Positions 24,785 through 33,559 of a stretch of 64,000 bases of DNA are shown here, in pieces. This DNA is from Ancylobacter sp. Lp-2. Lineage in GTDB: Bacteria; Pseudomonadota; Alphaproteobacteria; Rhizobiales; Xanthobacteraceae. The notes beneath the pieces are model-generated. The model saw nothing but the letters and a program-made list of their open reading frames with translations, was not told where the DNA came from and did not search any database. Each line of letters begins with the position of its first letter. Positions within the stretch are counted from its first letter, which is position 1. The stretch covers positions 248,001 through 312,000 of the forward strand of contig NZ_JAJALI010000005.1 of assembly GCF_020523795.1 (NCBI RefSeq), in the 5' to 3' direction. Both the position numbers and the translations under genes were made by a program.

Positions 24785-26119
24785 TCAGGCGGCGGCCAGC
24801 AGCTCCGTGAGCGCGTCGGCCAGCCGGTCGGCATGCTCTATGCCAACGCAGAGCGGCGGGCGGATCTTCAAGACATTGCCGAACTGGCCGGCAGCGCCGA
24901 TCAGGATGCCCTTCTGCTTCAGCCCGTTGATCAGCGCCTTGGCGATGTCCGCGCGCGGCCCGCTCTCGTCGCCGAAGGCGACGCCGAGATAGAGCCCGGC
25001 CCCGCGCACCGCGGTGATCGGCGTCTTGCCCATCAGATGCGTCAGCCGCGCCTTGAGGTGGCGGCCGACGCGGTCGGCATTGGCGATCAGCCCGTCCTCC
25101 TCGATGGCCTCCAGCACCGCGAGCGCGGCGGCGGCGGCCACTGGGCTGGCGGCGAAGGTGTTGAAATAGCCAAAATCGGCGCAGAAATCGGCGAGCAGCT
25201 GCGGCCGCGTCACCAGCCCCGCCACCGGGTAGCCATTGCCCATCGGCTTGCCCATGGTGACGATGTCCGGCTCGACGCCGTGACGGGAAAAGCCCCACAT
25301 GCCCGCCCCGGTGCGCCCGAAGCCGGGCTGCACCTCGTCGGCGATGAACAGGCCGCCCGCCTTGCGCGTCACCTCGACGGCCTCCTTGAGGAAGCCGGAC
25401 GGATCGGCGAACACGCCGTCGGAGGAGAAGATCGTATCGACCAGCAGGCCGGCGAAGCGGATGCCGTCCGCCTCCATGGCGGCGATGGCACCGGCCACCG
25501 CCTCGGCGAAGCCACGCCCGACATCGTTGCCGAACACCGCCGGATCGGGCGGCGGCACCATGCGTACATGCGGCGGCGGCGTGCCGTTGCGATAGGAGGA
25601 GGGCGAGACCTCGGTCACCGCCGACGTGTTGCCGTGATAAGCGGTCTGCGTCACCACGAAGCCGGCACCGCCGGTCGCCCGCCGGGCGATGCGCAGCGCG
25701 AGGTCGTTGCTCTCGCTCCCCGTGCAGGTGAGCACCAGGTTCGACAGCGCTTGCGGAAAGGTGGCGAGCAGCTTCTCGGCATAGTCGTGCGAGACATCGA
25801 ACAGGTAGCGCGAGTGGATGTTGAACTCGGCGACCTGCTTGCGCACCGCCTCCACCACCTTGGGATGGCAATGCCCGACGGTCGGCACGTTGTTGTAGAA
25901 ATCGAGATAGGCCCGCCCGTCGGAAGCGTGGAGATACGGCCCCTCCGCCTTCACCACCTTCAGCGGCACGTCGTAGAACAGTACCGAACCAGCGCCGAAG
26001 GCACGCTGGCGCCGCGCGACCAGCGCCGCGATGTCCGGCGGCAGCGCCGCGCCCTCGCCGGAAAAGGCGTTGAGCGACAGGATCTGCAGTTCCGGACTCT
26101 TCTTCATCGGGCTCGTCAC
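24785..26119 (-). CDS. Class-III PLP enzyme, probable O-phospho-amino-alcohol phospho-lyase
   Basis: A 444-residue fold-type I PLP enzyme. Lys291 in DIVTMGKPMGNG is the Schiff-base lysine, Asp261 in IADEVQPGFGR contacts the PLP ring, and GSESNDLALR binds phosphate. Stretches such as NNVPTVGHCHPKVV and NVLKIRPPLC are close to human ETNPPL (ethanolamine-phosphate phospho-lyase) as I remember it. Elimination of phosphate and ammonia is therefore more likely than transamination. The GTG at 26119 is chosen: it overlaps the kinase stop as GTGA and has GGAGG eight bases upstream; an ATG follows at 26107. It is the last gene of the operon. Confidence 0.87.
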   Translation of the reverse strand: MTSPMKKSPELQILSLNAFSGEGAALPPDIAALVARRQRAFGAGSVLFYDVPLKVVKAEGPYLHASDGRAYLDFYNNVPTVGHCHPKVVEAVRKQVAEFNIHSRYLFDVSHDYAEKLLATFPQALSNLVLTCTGSESNDLALRIARRATGGAGFVVTQTAYHGNTSAVTEVSPSSYRNGTPPPHVRMVPPPDPAVFGNDVGRGFAEAVAGAIAAMEADGIRFAGLLVDTIFSSDGVFADPSGFLKEAVEVTRKAGGLFIADEVQPGFGRTGAGMWGFSRHGVEPDIVTMGKPMGNGYPVAGLVTRPQLLADFCADFGYFNTFAASPVAAAAALAVLEAIEEDGLIANADRVGRHLKARLTHLMGKTPITAVRGAGLYLGVAFGDESGPRADIAKALINGLKQKGILIGAAGQFGNVLKIRPPLCVGIEHADRLADALTELLAAA

Positions 26120-27132
26120 GAGGCCGCCCTCCCATGGGTTTCGAGGAAGGCGCGGCCAAGCGCCACCGTGCCGTGCGTATAAGCCTCGCCCATCGCCTGC
26201 GCGGTCGGGGTCTCCGCATGCGAGGCGACCCAGGCGGTGAGCAACATGCGCCGGAGCATGATGAACACCGGCAGGATGGCGCACTCCTCGTCCGACAGCG
26301 GCGCCACGGTGCGGTAGCCGGCGATCCAGGCGCGTTGCAGCTCGGGGATATAAGGCTCGTGCTCGGTGAAGCTGATGGCGGCGGCGAAGTCGTAGAGGTA
26401 CCAGGAGAAGCCGCAATCGTCGAAATCGATCACCGACAGCGTATCGCCGTCGACCAGCAGATTGGCGACCCGCATATCGGCATGGACGAGGCCGAAGCGG
26501 TCCTCGCCGGTGCCGTAGGCGTCGACCTTCTGCTTCAAGAGCGCCGCGACGTCTTCAAGCACCGCCCGCCCCTCGGCATCGAGGCCGAGGCCGGCACGCC
26601 AGTCGCCCCAGAGCAGCACCTCGCCGAGCATGGCGTCATAGTCCCAGCGCTTACGCACGAAGCCGTCCGGCCGAGCCCAGCCCTTGGCATGGGCGTGCAG
26701 CCGGGCATTGATGGCGCCAAGCTCGTGGAACCAGCGCGGCAGGTCCTCGCCCTCGGCCGGCTCCTTGCCCGCGACCAGTTCGAAGGCCACCGCGTGCCGG
26801 GTCACGCCGCCATCGTCGAGATCGGCGATCAGCGTGCCGTCGGCGAGCGGCACCGGGGTGAGCGTCGCCACCACGCCCTCGCCGCCGAGCGCGCCCAGCC
26901 AGGCGAGCTCGGAAGCGATCTCGGCGCGCGAATGGTAGCCGGGCCGGTGCACCCGCAGCACCAGCTCGCGGCCGCTGGCGGCATCGCGGGCGCGGAAGGT
27001 GGCGTTCTCGGAGATGGTGAGCAGCTTCACGTCGCTCGCCGGCGACAGGTCCCAGCGCGGCAGCGCGGCGCGCAGGCTCGCCTCGAGCCGGCCGAGGAAG
27101 TCGTCGCTATACATGGTATCGGTCATGGTCAT
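26116..27132 (-). CDS. APH-fold small-molecule kinase (hydroxylysine kinase-like)
   Basis: A 338-residue aminoglycoside-phosphotransferase-fold kinase. The catalytic loop LVHADMRVANLLV (His217, Asp219, Asn224) and the metal-binding VIDFDDCG (Asp236) are intact. The gene overlaps the phospho-lyase gene by four bases. In animals the related HYKK kinase and PHYKPL lyase act consecutively on 5-hydroxylysine, so this pair probably phosphorylates and then eliminates from an amino alcohol. The alternative, homoserine- or choline-type kinase activity, cannot be excluded. The start could be M1, M3 or M7. Confidence 0.85.
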   Translation of the reverse strand: MTMTDTMYSDDFLGRLEASLRAALPRWDLSPASDVKLLTISENATFRARDAASGRELVLRVHRPGYHSRAEIASELAWLGALGGEGVVATLTPVPLADGTLIADLDDGGVTRHAVAFELVAGKEPAEGEDLPRWFHELGAINARLHAHAKGWARPDGFVRKRWDYDAMLGEVLLWGDWRAGLGLDAEGRAVLEDVAALLKQKVDAYGTGEDRFGLVHADMRVANLLVDGDTLSVIDFDDCGFSWYLYDFAAAISFTEHEPYIPELQRAWIAGYRTVAPLSDEECAILPVFIMLRRMLLTAWVASHAETPTAQAMGEAYTHGTVALGRAFLETHGRAAS

Positions 27133-27198
27133 GCTTCATCAGGATGCACGGGACGGCAAAGGCGGCAGGGAGCCCAGTGTGCCAGCTCGATGAGGTGC

Positions 27199-28095
27199 TC
27201 ACGCGGCGCCTCCCCGGTGCTTGCCGAGGAAGGCGAGCAGGCGCGCATCGTAGGCGGCCGGCTCCTCGTAGAACGGCATGTGGCTGGAATTGGCGAACAC
27301 CGCCATCTCGGCCTGGGTGAGGTTCTGCTTCATGCGCAGCGCGCAGGCGGGGGTGATCTCGTCGTGCCGGCCGACGGTGATCAGCGCCGGGCAGGCAATC
27401 TTGTGGAGGTCCGCCGTGCGGTTCCAGTCCTTGAGGTTGCCGATATAGAGGAATTCGTTCGGCCCCTGCATCGCCATGTAGGGCGCCATGTTCCAGTCGG
27501 AGAGCGAGGCCATCAGCGGCGCCGGCCACTCCTGCAACCGGCACACGTGGCGGTAGTTCAGCAGCGTGATCGCCGCCTGGTATTCGGGGTGGTCATAGGA
27601 ACCGTCCGCCTCATGGGCGAGCAGCATCTCCACCGTTTCCGGTCCCAGCGCGGCGCGCAAACGGTGCATCTCAGCCATCAGATGCGGCAGGTCGGCGGCG
27701 GTGTCCTCGAGGATCAGCGTCTTCAAGACCTGCGGATAGGCCAGCGCATAGTCGATGGCGAGCCAGCCGCCCCAACTATGGCCGAGGAGATGCACCCGGC
27801 CGAGCCCGAGCGTGGTGCGCACCGTCTCGACTTCCTCGACATAGCGCTCGATGCGCCACAGCGAGGCGTCGTCCGGCTTGTCGGAGGCGCCGCAGCCGAG
27901 CTGGTCGAAGGCGACGACGCGATAGCCGTGATCGGCGAGGAAGGAATGCGCGTCGCGCAGATAGTCGCAGGGCAGGCCCGGCCCACCGTTCAACAGGAAG
28001 ACGACCTCCTCGCCGGCGCCATAGCTGTAGGCGACGACCTTATGGCCGTCGACCGTGATCTCGATCCGCTCATCGGCGGGCTTCTGCTGCCACAT
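27199..28095 (-). CDS. Proline iminopeptidase-family alpha/beta hydrolase
   Basis: A 298-residue serine hydrolase of the S33 type. The oxyanion-hole motif LLNGGPGLPCDYL is at ~34-46, the nucleophile Ser107 is in GHSWGG, the likely acid is Asp245 in VGRHDE and the base His272 is in SSHMPFYE. Family members release N-terminal proline or hydrolyse amino-acid amides. Within this operon it would plausibly free an amine or amino alcohol from an imported amide or dipeptide. The start at 28095 lies six bases after the DeoR stop. Confidence 0.88.
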   Translation of the reverse strand: MWQQKPADERIEITVDGHKVVAYSYGAGEEVVFLLNGGPGLPCDYLRDAHSFLADHGYRVVAFDQLGCGASDKPDDASLWRIERYVEEVETVRTTLGLGRVHLLGHSWGGWLAIDYALAYPQVLKTLILEDTAADLPHLMAEMHRLRAALGPETVEMLLAHEADGSYDHPEYQAAITLLNYRHVCRLQEWPAPLMASLSDWNMAPYMAMQGPNEFLYIGNLKDWNRTADLHKIACPALITVGRHDEITPACALRMKQNLTQAEMAVFANSSHMPFYEEPAAYDARLLAFLGKHRGGAA

Positions 28096-28100
28096 GATCC

Positions 28101-28907
28101 CTACTTTCCGGCCACCGAGACCTCGACGCCGGCGCGGGCGAGCGCGCGGGCGAGCGCGCCGTCCGGCGCCCGATCGGTGACGAGGCGCTGCACGTCCGGC
28201 ACCCGCGCCCAGATGGCGAGCGAGGGCACGTCGAATTTCTGGTGATCGGAGACGATGATGGTCTCCTCCGCCCGGTTCATCATCGCCTTGTAGACCCAGG
28301 CGGCCGGCGCCTCGGCATCGGCGAGGCCTTCCGGGGTGATGCCGGAGACGCCGAGGATCGCCCGGTTGACGTTGTAGCTCTGCAGGAACTCGATGGTCTC
28401 CACCCCCACCATCATGCCCTCGCGGCCGTTGTAGTGGCCGGGGCAGAGGATGACGTCGATGGTCGGGTTGGCGGCCAACACGGTGGCCACCGAGAAGGAA
28501 TGGGTGATCACCGTGAGGTCGCGGCACTCGGCGGCCATGCGGCGGGCGACATGGGTGGTGGTGGCGCCGGCGCCAATGGCGATCACCTCCTGCGGCTTGA
28601 TGAACTTCACCGCCCGCGCCGCGATCGCCTCGCGCTCCTCCACCATCATGCGGTGGCGCTCGGTCACCGCCGCCTCGGCGCCGAGCGGGCGCACCGCGCC
28701 GCCATAGGTGCGGTTGATCAGCCCGCGCTCCTGCAATTCGAACAGGTCGCGGCGTATGGTCTCGGTGGAGACGGCGAGGTCGGCGGCGAGGTCGCCGACC
28801 CGCAGCGTCGCGGTGGCCCGCATCTCGGCGAGGATGCGTTCCTGCCGCGCCGCCTTGTCGAGGCGCGGCCGGCGGCGATCGCCTAGCGTGTCGGACGCGT
28901 CGCTCAT
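28101..28907 (-). CDS. DeoR-family transcriptional regulator
   Basis: A 268-residue repressor with an N-terminal winged HTH (RQERILAEMRATATLRVGDLAADLAVSTETIRRDLFELQERGLINRTYGGA, ~20-72) and the DeoR sensor domain (~85-250; AIGAGATTTHVARRM, VVE-type ITHSFSVATVL). DeoR sensors usually bind phosphorylated metabolites, which fits the kinase product two genes downstream as an inducer. The ATG overlaps the upstream permease stop as ATGA, so it is cotranscribed with the transporter. Confidence 0.92.
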   Translation of the reverse strand: MSDASDTLGDRRRPRLDKAARQERILAEMRATATLRVGDLAADLAVSTETIRRDLFELQERGLINRTYGGAVRPLGAEAAVTERHRMMVEEREAIAARAVKFIKPQEVIAIGAGATTTHVARRMAAECRDLTVITHSFSVATVLAANPTIDVILCPGHYNGREGMMVGVETIEFLQSYNVNRAILGVSGITPEGLADAEAPAAWVYKAMMNRAEETIIVSDHQKFDVPSLAIWARVPDVQRLVTDRAPDGALARALARAGVEVSVAGK

Positions 28908-29716
28908 GCCGGTTGCCGCCTGCGCAGGAGCAGCATCACCAGTCCGCCGCCGAGCAGCAGGCTCGCCGCGCCCAGCGTCGCCATGGTGCCGAGCGCCGGC
29001 ACCATCGGCGTGTAGCCGGCCACCATCTTGGCGTAGAGCCATTTCGGGATCGTGCTGTCGGCACCCGCCGTGTAGAGCGACAGCGGGAAGTTGCTCCACG
29101 ACAGGAGGAACGCGAACAGCATGCCCGACCAGATGCCCGGCCACAGCAGCGGCAGCGTCACCTCGCGGAACACCTGCGTGCGCGTGCAGCCGAGGTCGTA
29201 GGCCGCCTCCTCCAGCGACGGGTCGAAGCCATACACCTGGATGGCGATGACCAGCGTCACCACCGGCACGATCCAGACCAGATGCGCGAACACCGCCGTC
29301 AGCCAGGAGGTCTGGATGCCCACCGCGTTGAAGCCGAGCAGCAGCGCGAGGCCGAGCACCGGCTGCGGGAAGAAGATCGGCAGCACGATCAGCTTCTGGT
29401 AGAGCCGCCGTCCCTTCCAGTCGTAGCGGGCGAAGGCCAGCGCGCCGAAGGTGGCGATCACCACCGAGATCACCGTGACCAGCAGGGCGATGGCAATGGA
29501 GTTGCGCACCAGCATGCCGATCTCGATGGAATCGAGGGTCTTCTGCCACCACTCGGTGGCGTAGACCTTGATCGGAAAGCCGAAATAGCGGCTCTTGTTG
29601 AAGCTCGCCAGCGCGCCGCAGACGATGGGCAGGTAGACGGCGACCAGGACGAACACCGTCCAGATCCAGATCAGCGTGTTGGTGCGCCTGCGGGCGACCG
29701 CCGGTGTGGTTGCCAT
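28904..29716 (-). CDS. ABC transporter permease (PotC-like)
   Basis: A 270-residue inner-membrane permease of the spermidine/putrescine type with six hydrophobic helices and the EAA loop SLEEAAYDLGCTRTQVFREVTLPLLWPGIWSG (~175-205) that contacts the ATPase. It lies 3 bases after the other permease gene and overlaps the DeoR start by four bases. Confidence 0.92.
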   Translation of the reverse strand: MATTPAVARRRTNTLIWIWTVFVLVAVYLPIVCGALASFNKSRYFGFPIKVYATEWWQKTLDSIEIGMLVRNSIAIALLVTVISVVIATFGALAFARYDWKGRRLYQKLIVLPIFFPQPVLGLALLLGFNAVGIQTSWLTAVFAHLVWIVPVVTLVIAIQVYGFDPSLEEAAYDLGCTRTQVFREVTLPLLWPGIWSGMLFAFLLSWSNFPLSLYTAGADSTIPKWLYAKMVAGYTPMVPALGTMATLGAASLLLGGGLVMLLLRRRQPA

Positions 29717-29719
29717 GGC

Positions 29720-30625
29720 TCAGCGCCTCCCCAGCATGCGGTCGAGATCGAGCTTCGACAGCGCGACGAGGGTCAGCGCCGCGATGAACACGCTCACCAC
29801 CACGGCCAGCGCCGAGCCGAGCGGCCAGTTCTGCGAATAGGTGAAGGCAATCTCGATGTCGTGCGAGATCACGATGATCGACTGGCCGCCGAGGATCTTC
29901 GCCTCCGCCGTGGCGCCCACCGCCAGCACGAAGGTGAGCAGCATGCCGATGAGGATGCCGGGCATGGCCAGCGGCAATTCGATCTCGCGCCAGATGAACA
30001 GCCGCCCGGCGCCCAGATCCCGCGCCGCATCCACGAGGTCGCGCGGCACCAGGGCGAGGCCCAGCGTCATCGGGAACAGCATGAAGGGCAGATAGGTGTA
30101 GGCCATGCCGAACAGGGTGACACCCGGCGTGTACAGCACCTCCGGCCCGCCGGAAAAGCCCAGCCATTTCAGCGTGCCGTCGAGCACACCGTTCTTGATG
30201 AAGAACAGCACCCAGCCATAGAGCCGCACATTCTCCGACACGAAGAGCGGGAATACGAACAGCACGCTGACGAAGCCCGCCCAGCGGCCGAACACCGCGT
30301 TCAGCCCATAGGCGATCGGGTAGGCGATCACCGCCAGGATGGCGACGGTGAACAGCGCGAAGCCGACCGACCAGGCGAAGGACAGCCACACCGTATTGGT
30401 CGGATCGAACAGGCTGGCGAAGTTCTCCAGCGTGAAGGAGCGGAACACGTCGAAGCTGCGCGGCGTCGCGAAGGAATAGGCGAGGATCGCCACCATCGGC
30501 GCCAGGAAGCCGATGGCGAGCAGCACCGCGACGGGCAGCGCGCAGCGCGCGCCGACCGAGAGGCGGCGGGCGTGGCGGAGCTCTCGGGCGGTCTCGGGAG
30601 CGTGGGCGAGTGCGATGTCGGCCAT
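29720..30625 (-). CDS. ABC transporter permease (PotB-like)
   Basis: A 301-residue permease, the first of a heterodimeric pair, with six membrane helices and the EAA loop LVDAARDLGAGRLFIWREIELPLAMPGILIG (~218-250). A long cytoplasmic N-terminus (~30 residues) precedes the first helix (ALPVAVLLAIGFLAPMVAILAY). It follows the ATPase gene by 10 bases. Confidence 0.92.
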   Translation of the reverse strand: MADIALAHAPETARELRHARRLSVGARCALPVAVLLAIGFLAPMVAILAYSFATPRSFDVFRSFTLENFASLFDPTNTVWLSFAWSVGFALFTVAILAVIAYPIAYGLNAVFGRWAGFVSVLFVFPLFVSENVRLYGWVLFFIKNGVLDGTLKWLGFSGGPEVLYTPGVTLFGMAYTYLPFMLFPMTLGLALVPRDLVDAARDLGAGRLFIWREIELPLAMPGILIGMLLTFVLAVGATAEAKILGGQSIIVISHDIEIAFTYSQNWPLGSALAVVVSVFIAALTLVALSKLDLDRMLGRR

Positions 30626-30635
30626 CGTCTCCTCC

Positions 30636-31742
30636 TCAGCTGCCCAGCGTGAAGGCGTCGGCGGCGTCCCAGCCGATCGTCACCTCGGACGAGGCGCCGG
30701 GGGCGAGCGCGCGGGCGCGCGACAGCTCGGCGAGCATCACCTTCTCGCCAACGCGGATCTGGTACTGGATGCGCGAGCCGAGCGAGTATTCGTTGTAGAC
30801 CGTGCCGGTGAGCTGGTTATCGGCCCGCTCGCCGGGGGCGAGGAAGCGCATATATTCCGGCCGGATCACCACGAAGGCCTCGTCCAGGCTCGCGCCGTCC
30901 TTCGGCGGGCTCAGCGTGAAGGTGCCGGGCACGTCGACGCCGTGCCACTCGGCACCGGCGCGCTTCATCTTCAGCGTGTTCACCTCGCCGACGAATTCCG
31001 ACACGAAGCGGTCGACCGGGGCGCCGTAAATCTCCTCCGGCGTGCCGACCTGCACCAGCTTGCCGGCGCGCATCACGCCGATGCGGTCGCTCATCACCAT
31101 CGCCTCCTCCAGCGAATGGGTGATGTAGATGAAGGTCTTGCCGGTCTCCCGGTGCAGGTCCTTCAGCTCCTTCTCCAGTGCCTTCTTCAGCTTGTAGTCG
31201 AGGGCAGAGAGCGGCTCGTCGAAGAACAGCACCTCGGGGTCATAGGCGAAGGCGCGGGCCAGCGCGACGCGCTGGCGCTCGCCGCCCGAGCACTTCATCA
31301 CGTTCTTGTCGTGGTAGTTATCCGGCAAACGAACGATGCGCATCAGCTCCAGCGCCCGCTTCTTGCGCGTGGCGGCATCGACGCCCTTCACCTTGAGCGC
31401 GAAGGCGATGTTCTCGCCCACGCTCTTGTGCGGGAACAGGGCGAGCGACTGGAAGACCAGGCAGGTCGGCCGCTTGTTCGGCGGCATGTCGTTGATCAGC
31501 TCGCCGCGCAGGGTGATGTTGCCCTCGCTCGGCTGGTCCATGCCGGCGAGCATGCGCAGCAGCGTGGTCTTGCCGGAGCCGGACGGGCCGACGATGGTGA
31601 GGAACTCGCCCTCGCGCACGTCGAGGTCGATGCCCTCCACCGCCGCGAAGCCGCCGAACACTTTTCGCACGCCGACCAGCTGGAGGATCGGCCGCGACGG
31701 GGCCTCGTCGGTGGCGGCGGCGGCGGGCAGGGTCTGAAGCAT
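30636..31742 (-). CDS. ABC transporter ATP-binding protein (PotA-like)
   Basis: A 368-residue ATPase of the polyamine/opine/iron importer group. Walker A GPSGSGKTT is near residue 54, the Q-loop is FQSLALFPHKSV, the signature CSGGERQR appears in place of LSGGQ, and Walker B LFFDEPLSALD follows. The last ~100 residues form the TOBE regulatory domain. The ATG at 31742 has GGAAG five bases before it; an in-frame TTG lies at 31754. It is separated by 393 bases from the binding-protein gene, a gap that contains stable hairpins. Confidence 0.93.
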   Translation of the reverse strand: MLQTLPAAAATDEAPSRPILQLVGVRKVFGGFAAVEGIDLDVREGEFLTIVGPSGSGKTTLLRMLAGMDQPSEGNITLRGELINDMPPNKRPTCLVFQSLALFPHKSVGENIAFALKVKGVDAATRKKRALELMRIVRLPDNYHDKNVMKCSGGERQRVALARAFAYDPEVLFFDEPLSALDYKLKKALEKELKDLHRETGKTFIYITHSLEEAMVMSDRIGVMRAGKLVQVGTPEEIYGAPVDRFVSEFVGEVNTLKMKRAGAEWHGVDVPGTFTLSPPKDGASLDEAFVVIRPEYMRFLAPGERADNQLTGTVYNEYSLGSRIQYQIRVGEKVMLAELSRARALAPGASSEVTIGWDAADAFTLGS

Positions 31743-31912
31743 GGGGTCTTCCAAGGCTGGGCCGGCGGCGGGAGCGCCGCCGCGGGCGTGAAATCATGGA
31801 TGCCGGGCCGCAGGCAGGAGCGACGGCGGCAGGGCGGGAGCCGCCTGCGCGCCTCCCTGTCTTATCCTCTCCCCACCGCCGCCCGGCCGTTGCCGGGTGC
31901 CGTTCCGGCGAG

Positions 31913-31940
31913 GTCGAAGCCGGAAACATCCGGTTTCGAC
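31913..31940. repeat. Inverted repeat 1 of the intra-operon hairpin cluster
   Basis: Arms GTCGAAGCCGGA (31913-31924) and TCCGGTTTCGAC (31929-31940) pair over 12 bases with one G-T wobble around a four-base AACA loop. Confidence 0.75.
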
Positions 31941-31960
31941 GGAGAGGTGGGCTGAGAAGC

Positions 31961-32013
31961 GGGTCGGTGAGGGGCGACGACGTTGCGGGACGTCGAAAGC
32001 CCCTCACCGACCC
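31961..32013. repeat. Inverted repeat 2 of the intra-operon hairpin cluster
   Basis: A perfect 15-base inverted repeat: GGGTCGGTGAGGGGC (31961-31975) and its complement at 31999-32013. The 23-base interior holds a second nested hairpin, CGACGT/ACGTCG. No T-tract follows on either strand, so it looks like an mRNA-stabilising or attenuating structure rather than a simple terminator. Confidence 0.85.
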
Positions 32014-32020
32014 CTCTCCC

Positions 32021-32044
32021 CGAATGCGACCGGAGTCGCATTCG
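32021..32044. repeat. Inverted repeat 3 of the intra-operon hairpin cluster
   Basis: Perfect arms CGAATGCGAC (32021-32030) and GTCGCATTCG (32035-32044) enclose a CGGA loop, the same loop as the second palindrome of the RIME-like copy A. Confidence 0.85.
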
Positions 32045-32135
32045 ATTCTCGCGAAGGATCAACGTCGGACACCTCCGACCTTGACGGGAGAGCGAGCGGC
32101 CGAAGCGGGGATGCCTTCCAGCTCCCCGCGCAGGC

Positions 32136-33299
32136 TCACCCCCTCAACCGCTTGGCGGCGTTCATGATGTCGAGCGCCTTGTCGTAGTCCGGCACGATGT
32201 CGTACTCGACCGAGCGCGCCATCTCTTCCTCCAGGCTGTCCCACTGGATGGCGTCGAGCTCCTCCTTGGTGAACAGGTCGAAGCAGGCCTTGTTGCCCAT
32301 CTGCGCCACCGGGTTGAAGGTGCCCTCGGCGAAGGCCACGGTGTGCGCCACTTCCGGCGCCTGCACATATTTCAGGAAGTCCAGCGCCAGCGGCGACAGG
32401 TTCGGGTTGTTGACCGTCGAGGTCACCTCGATCCAGGAGATGCCGCCCTTGCCTCCGGCCAGCGGCCCCTTCAGCGGGGTGATGGCGCGCAGGTTCGGAT
32501 GGCCGTCGGCGCGCGCCGGCGAGACCGAATAGGTGCCGCCGGTGAGGTGCAGGTCGATCTCGCCGGAGATCAGCGCCTGGTTCATCGAGGCGATGTCGCC
32601 GATCAGCTTGGCGCCCTTGAACACCCGCTTGGCGGTTTCCTCGAACTTGGTCATCTCCTCCGGCGTGTGGACCTTGAACGGGTCGATGCCGGCGACGACG
32701 AAGATGTTGAACACGTTCCAGTCGTCGGATTCCAGGATGCCGTATTTGCCGGCCAGCGCAGGGTCGTTGAACAGGTCCCAGCCGGTCTCCTCGGCGGTCT
32801 TGCGGCTGACCTTGTCGGTGTTGACGACGAAGCTGTAGGGCCCGAAGCGCTGCACCATGCCGAGCAGGTCGTTGCCATCCTCGCTCATCGCCCACTTATA
32901 GGGCCATTTGAACTCGGGGAGCATCTTGGCGAAGAACGGCTCGAACTCCGCCTTCGGCAGCGGCTTGATCAGCTTCTCGGGTAGCATCACCTTGCGCGCC
33001 CAGGGATTGTTGACGTTGATCAGGTCCCAGGTGTTGATCTCGCCGGCGCGCAGCCGGTTGATCATGGTCGGGTCGTTGGTCAGGCTCTCGGCCTTCACCG
33101 TGGCGCCGGTCTTGGAGCGGAACGGATCCAGCACCTGGGCGGAGTTGTAGCCCTCCCAGCACAGGATGTTCAGCTCCTTCTCGCGCGCCGCCCACGCGCT
33201 GCCGGTGCCGAGCAGCGGCCCCGCCGCCAGCGCGCCGGCGCCGGCCGCTATGCCCTGCAGCATCGACCTTCTGGAAATGCCCGCCGAATTGCCTGCCAT
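32136..33299 (-). CDS. ABC transporter substrate-binding protein (PotD/PotF-like), Tat-exported
   Basis: A 387-residue periplasmic binding protein of the polyamine type. The N-terminus has a twin-arginine signal (SRRSML, then a weakly hydrophobic Ala/Gly stretch, cleavage near AWA at residue 37). The mature part starts KELNILCWEGYNSAQVLDPFRSKTG, typical of the family. The Tat signal means that it folds before export, often seen with binding proteins in this order. It is the first gene of the operon. Ligand-binding residues cannot be assigned by eye, so polyamine specificity is not established. Confidence 0.92.
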   Translation of the reverse strand: MAGNSAGISRRSMLQGIAAGAGALAAGPLLGTGSAWAAREKELNILCWEGYNSAQVLDPFRSKTGATVKAESLTNDPTMINRLRAGEINTWDLINVNNPWARKVMLPEKLIKPLPKAEFEPFFAKMLPEFKWPYKWAMSEDGNDLLGMVQRFGPYSFVVNTDKVSRKTAEETGWDLFNDPALAGKYGILESDDWNVFNIFVVAGIDPFKVHTPEEMTKFEETAKRVFKGAKLIGDIASMNQALISGEIDLHLTGGTYSVSPARADGHPNLRAITPLKGPLAGGKGGISWIEVTSTVNNPNLSPLALDFLKYVQAPEVAHTVAFAEGTFNPVAQMGNKACFDLFTKEELDAIQWDSLEEEMARSVEYDIVPDYDKALDIMNAAKRLRG

Positions 33300-33559
33300 C
33301 TCGAAGTCCCCTCTTTATGGTGGCGCGAACCTCGTCCGGCCGCGCAAGCCGTGCCGCATCGGAACCGCGAGAATGTGGTTCTGATGTTGGAGTTTGTGAG
33401 ATCCTAAACATCTCGATTTGGGCTTTACAACATCAATTTTGCATCGCACCCTGATCAAAAGACAGGCAGCGCAGACTTTCGGCACCGAGCGCCGCAGGCC
33501 TGCGCCACGTTCTTTCAATCGATTGAAAACACTTAATTTTCCAAGGGAACTTACGTCAC
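33300..33559. promoter_or_regulatory. Divergent control region of the transporter/kinase operon and SDR gene
   Basis: A 260-base divergent spacer, AT-richer than the flanks. It contains GATGTT at 33383-33388 and AACATC at 33407-33412 and 33429-33434, spaced 24 and 22 bases apart (about two helical turns), which could be DeoR operator half-sites. A 16-base palindrome beside the SDR gene is listed separately. Confidence 0.5.
33513..33528. promoter_or_regulatory. Perfect 16-base palindrome, operator-like
   Basis: TTTCAATCGATTGAAA is a perfect palindrome with the central AATCGATT that resembles LacI-family operators (AA-CG-TT core). It ends 31 bases before the SDR start codon. No LacI-type regulator is encoded in the window; the operon's own regulator is DeoR-type. 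Confidence 0.55.

Larger units (their letters stand above)
31743..32135. other. Long intra-operon spacer between binding-protein and ATPase genes
   Basis: 393 bases with no credible gene. It contains three inverted repeats (31913-31940, 31961-32013 and 32021-32044), listed separately. They lie just beyond the binding-protein stop on the minus strand. Confidence 0.7.

Noticed and set aside
24785-26119. Naming the class-III PLP enzyme an ordinary aminotransferase
   Set aside because: Its motifs and kinase neighbour fit the phospho-lyase branch better; the final assignment is left open.
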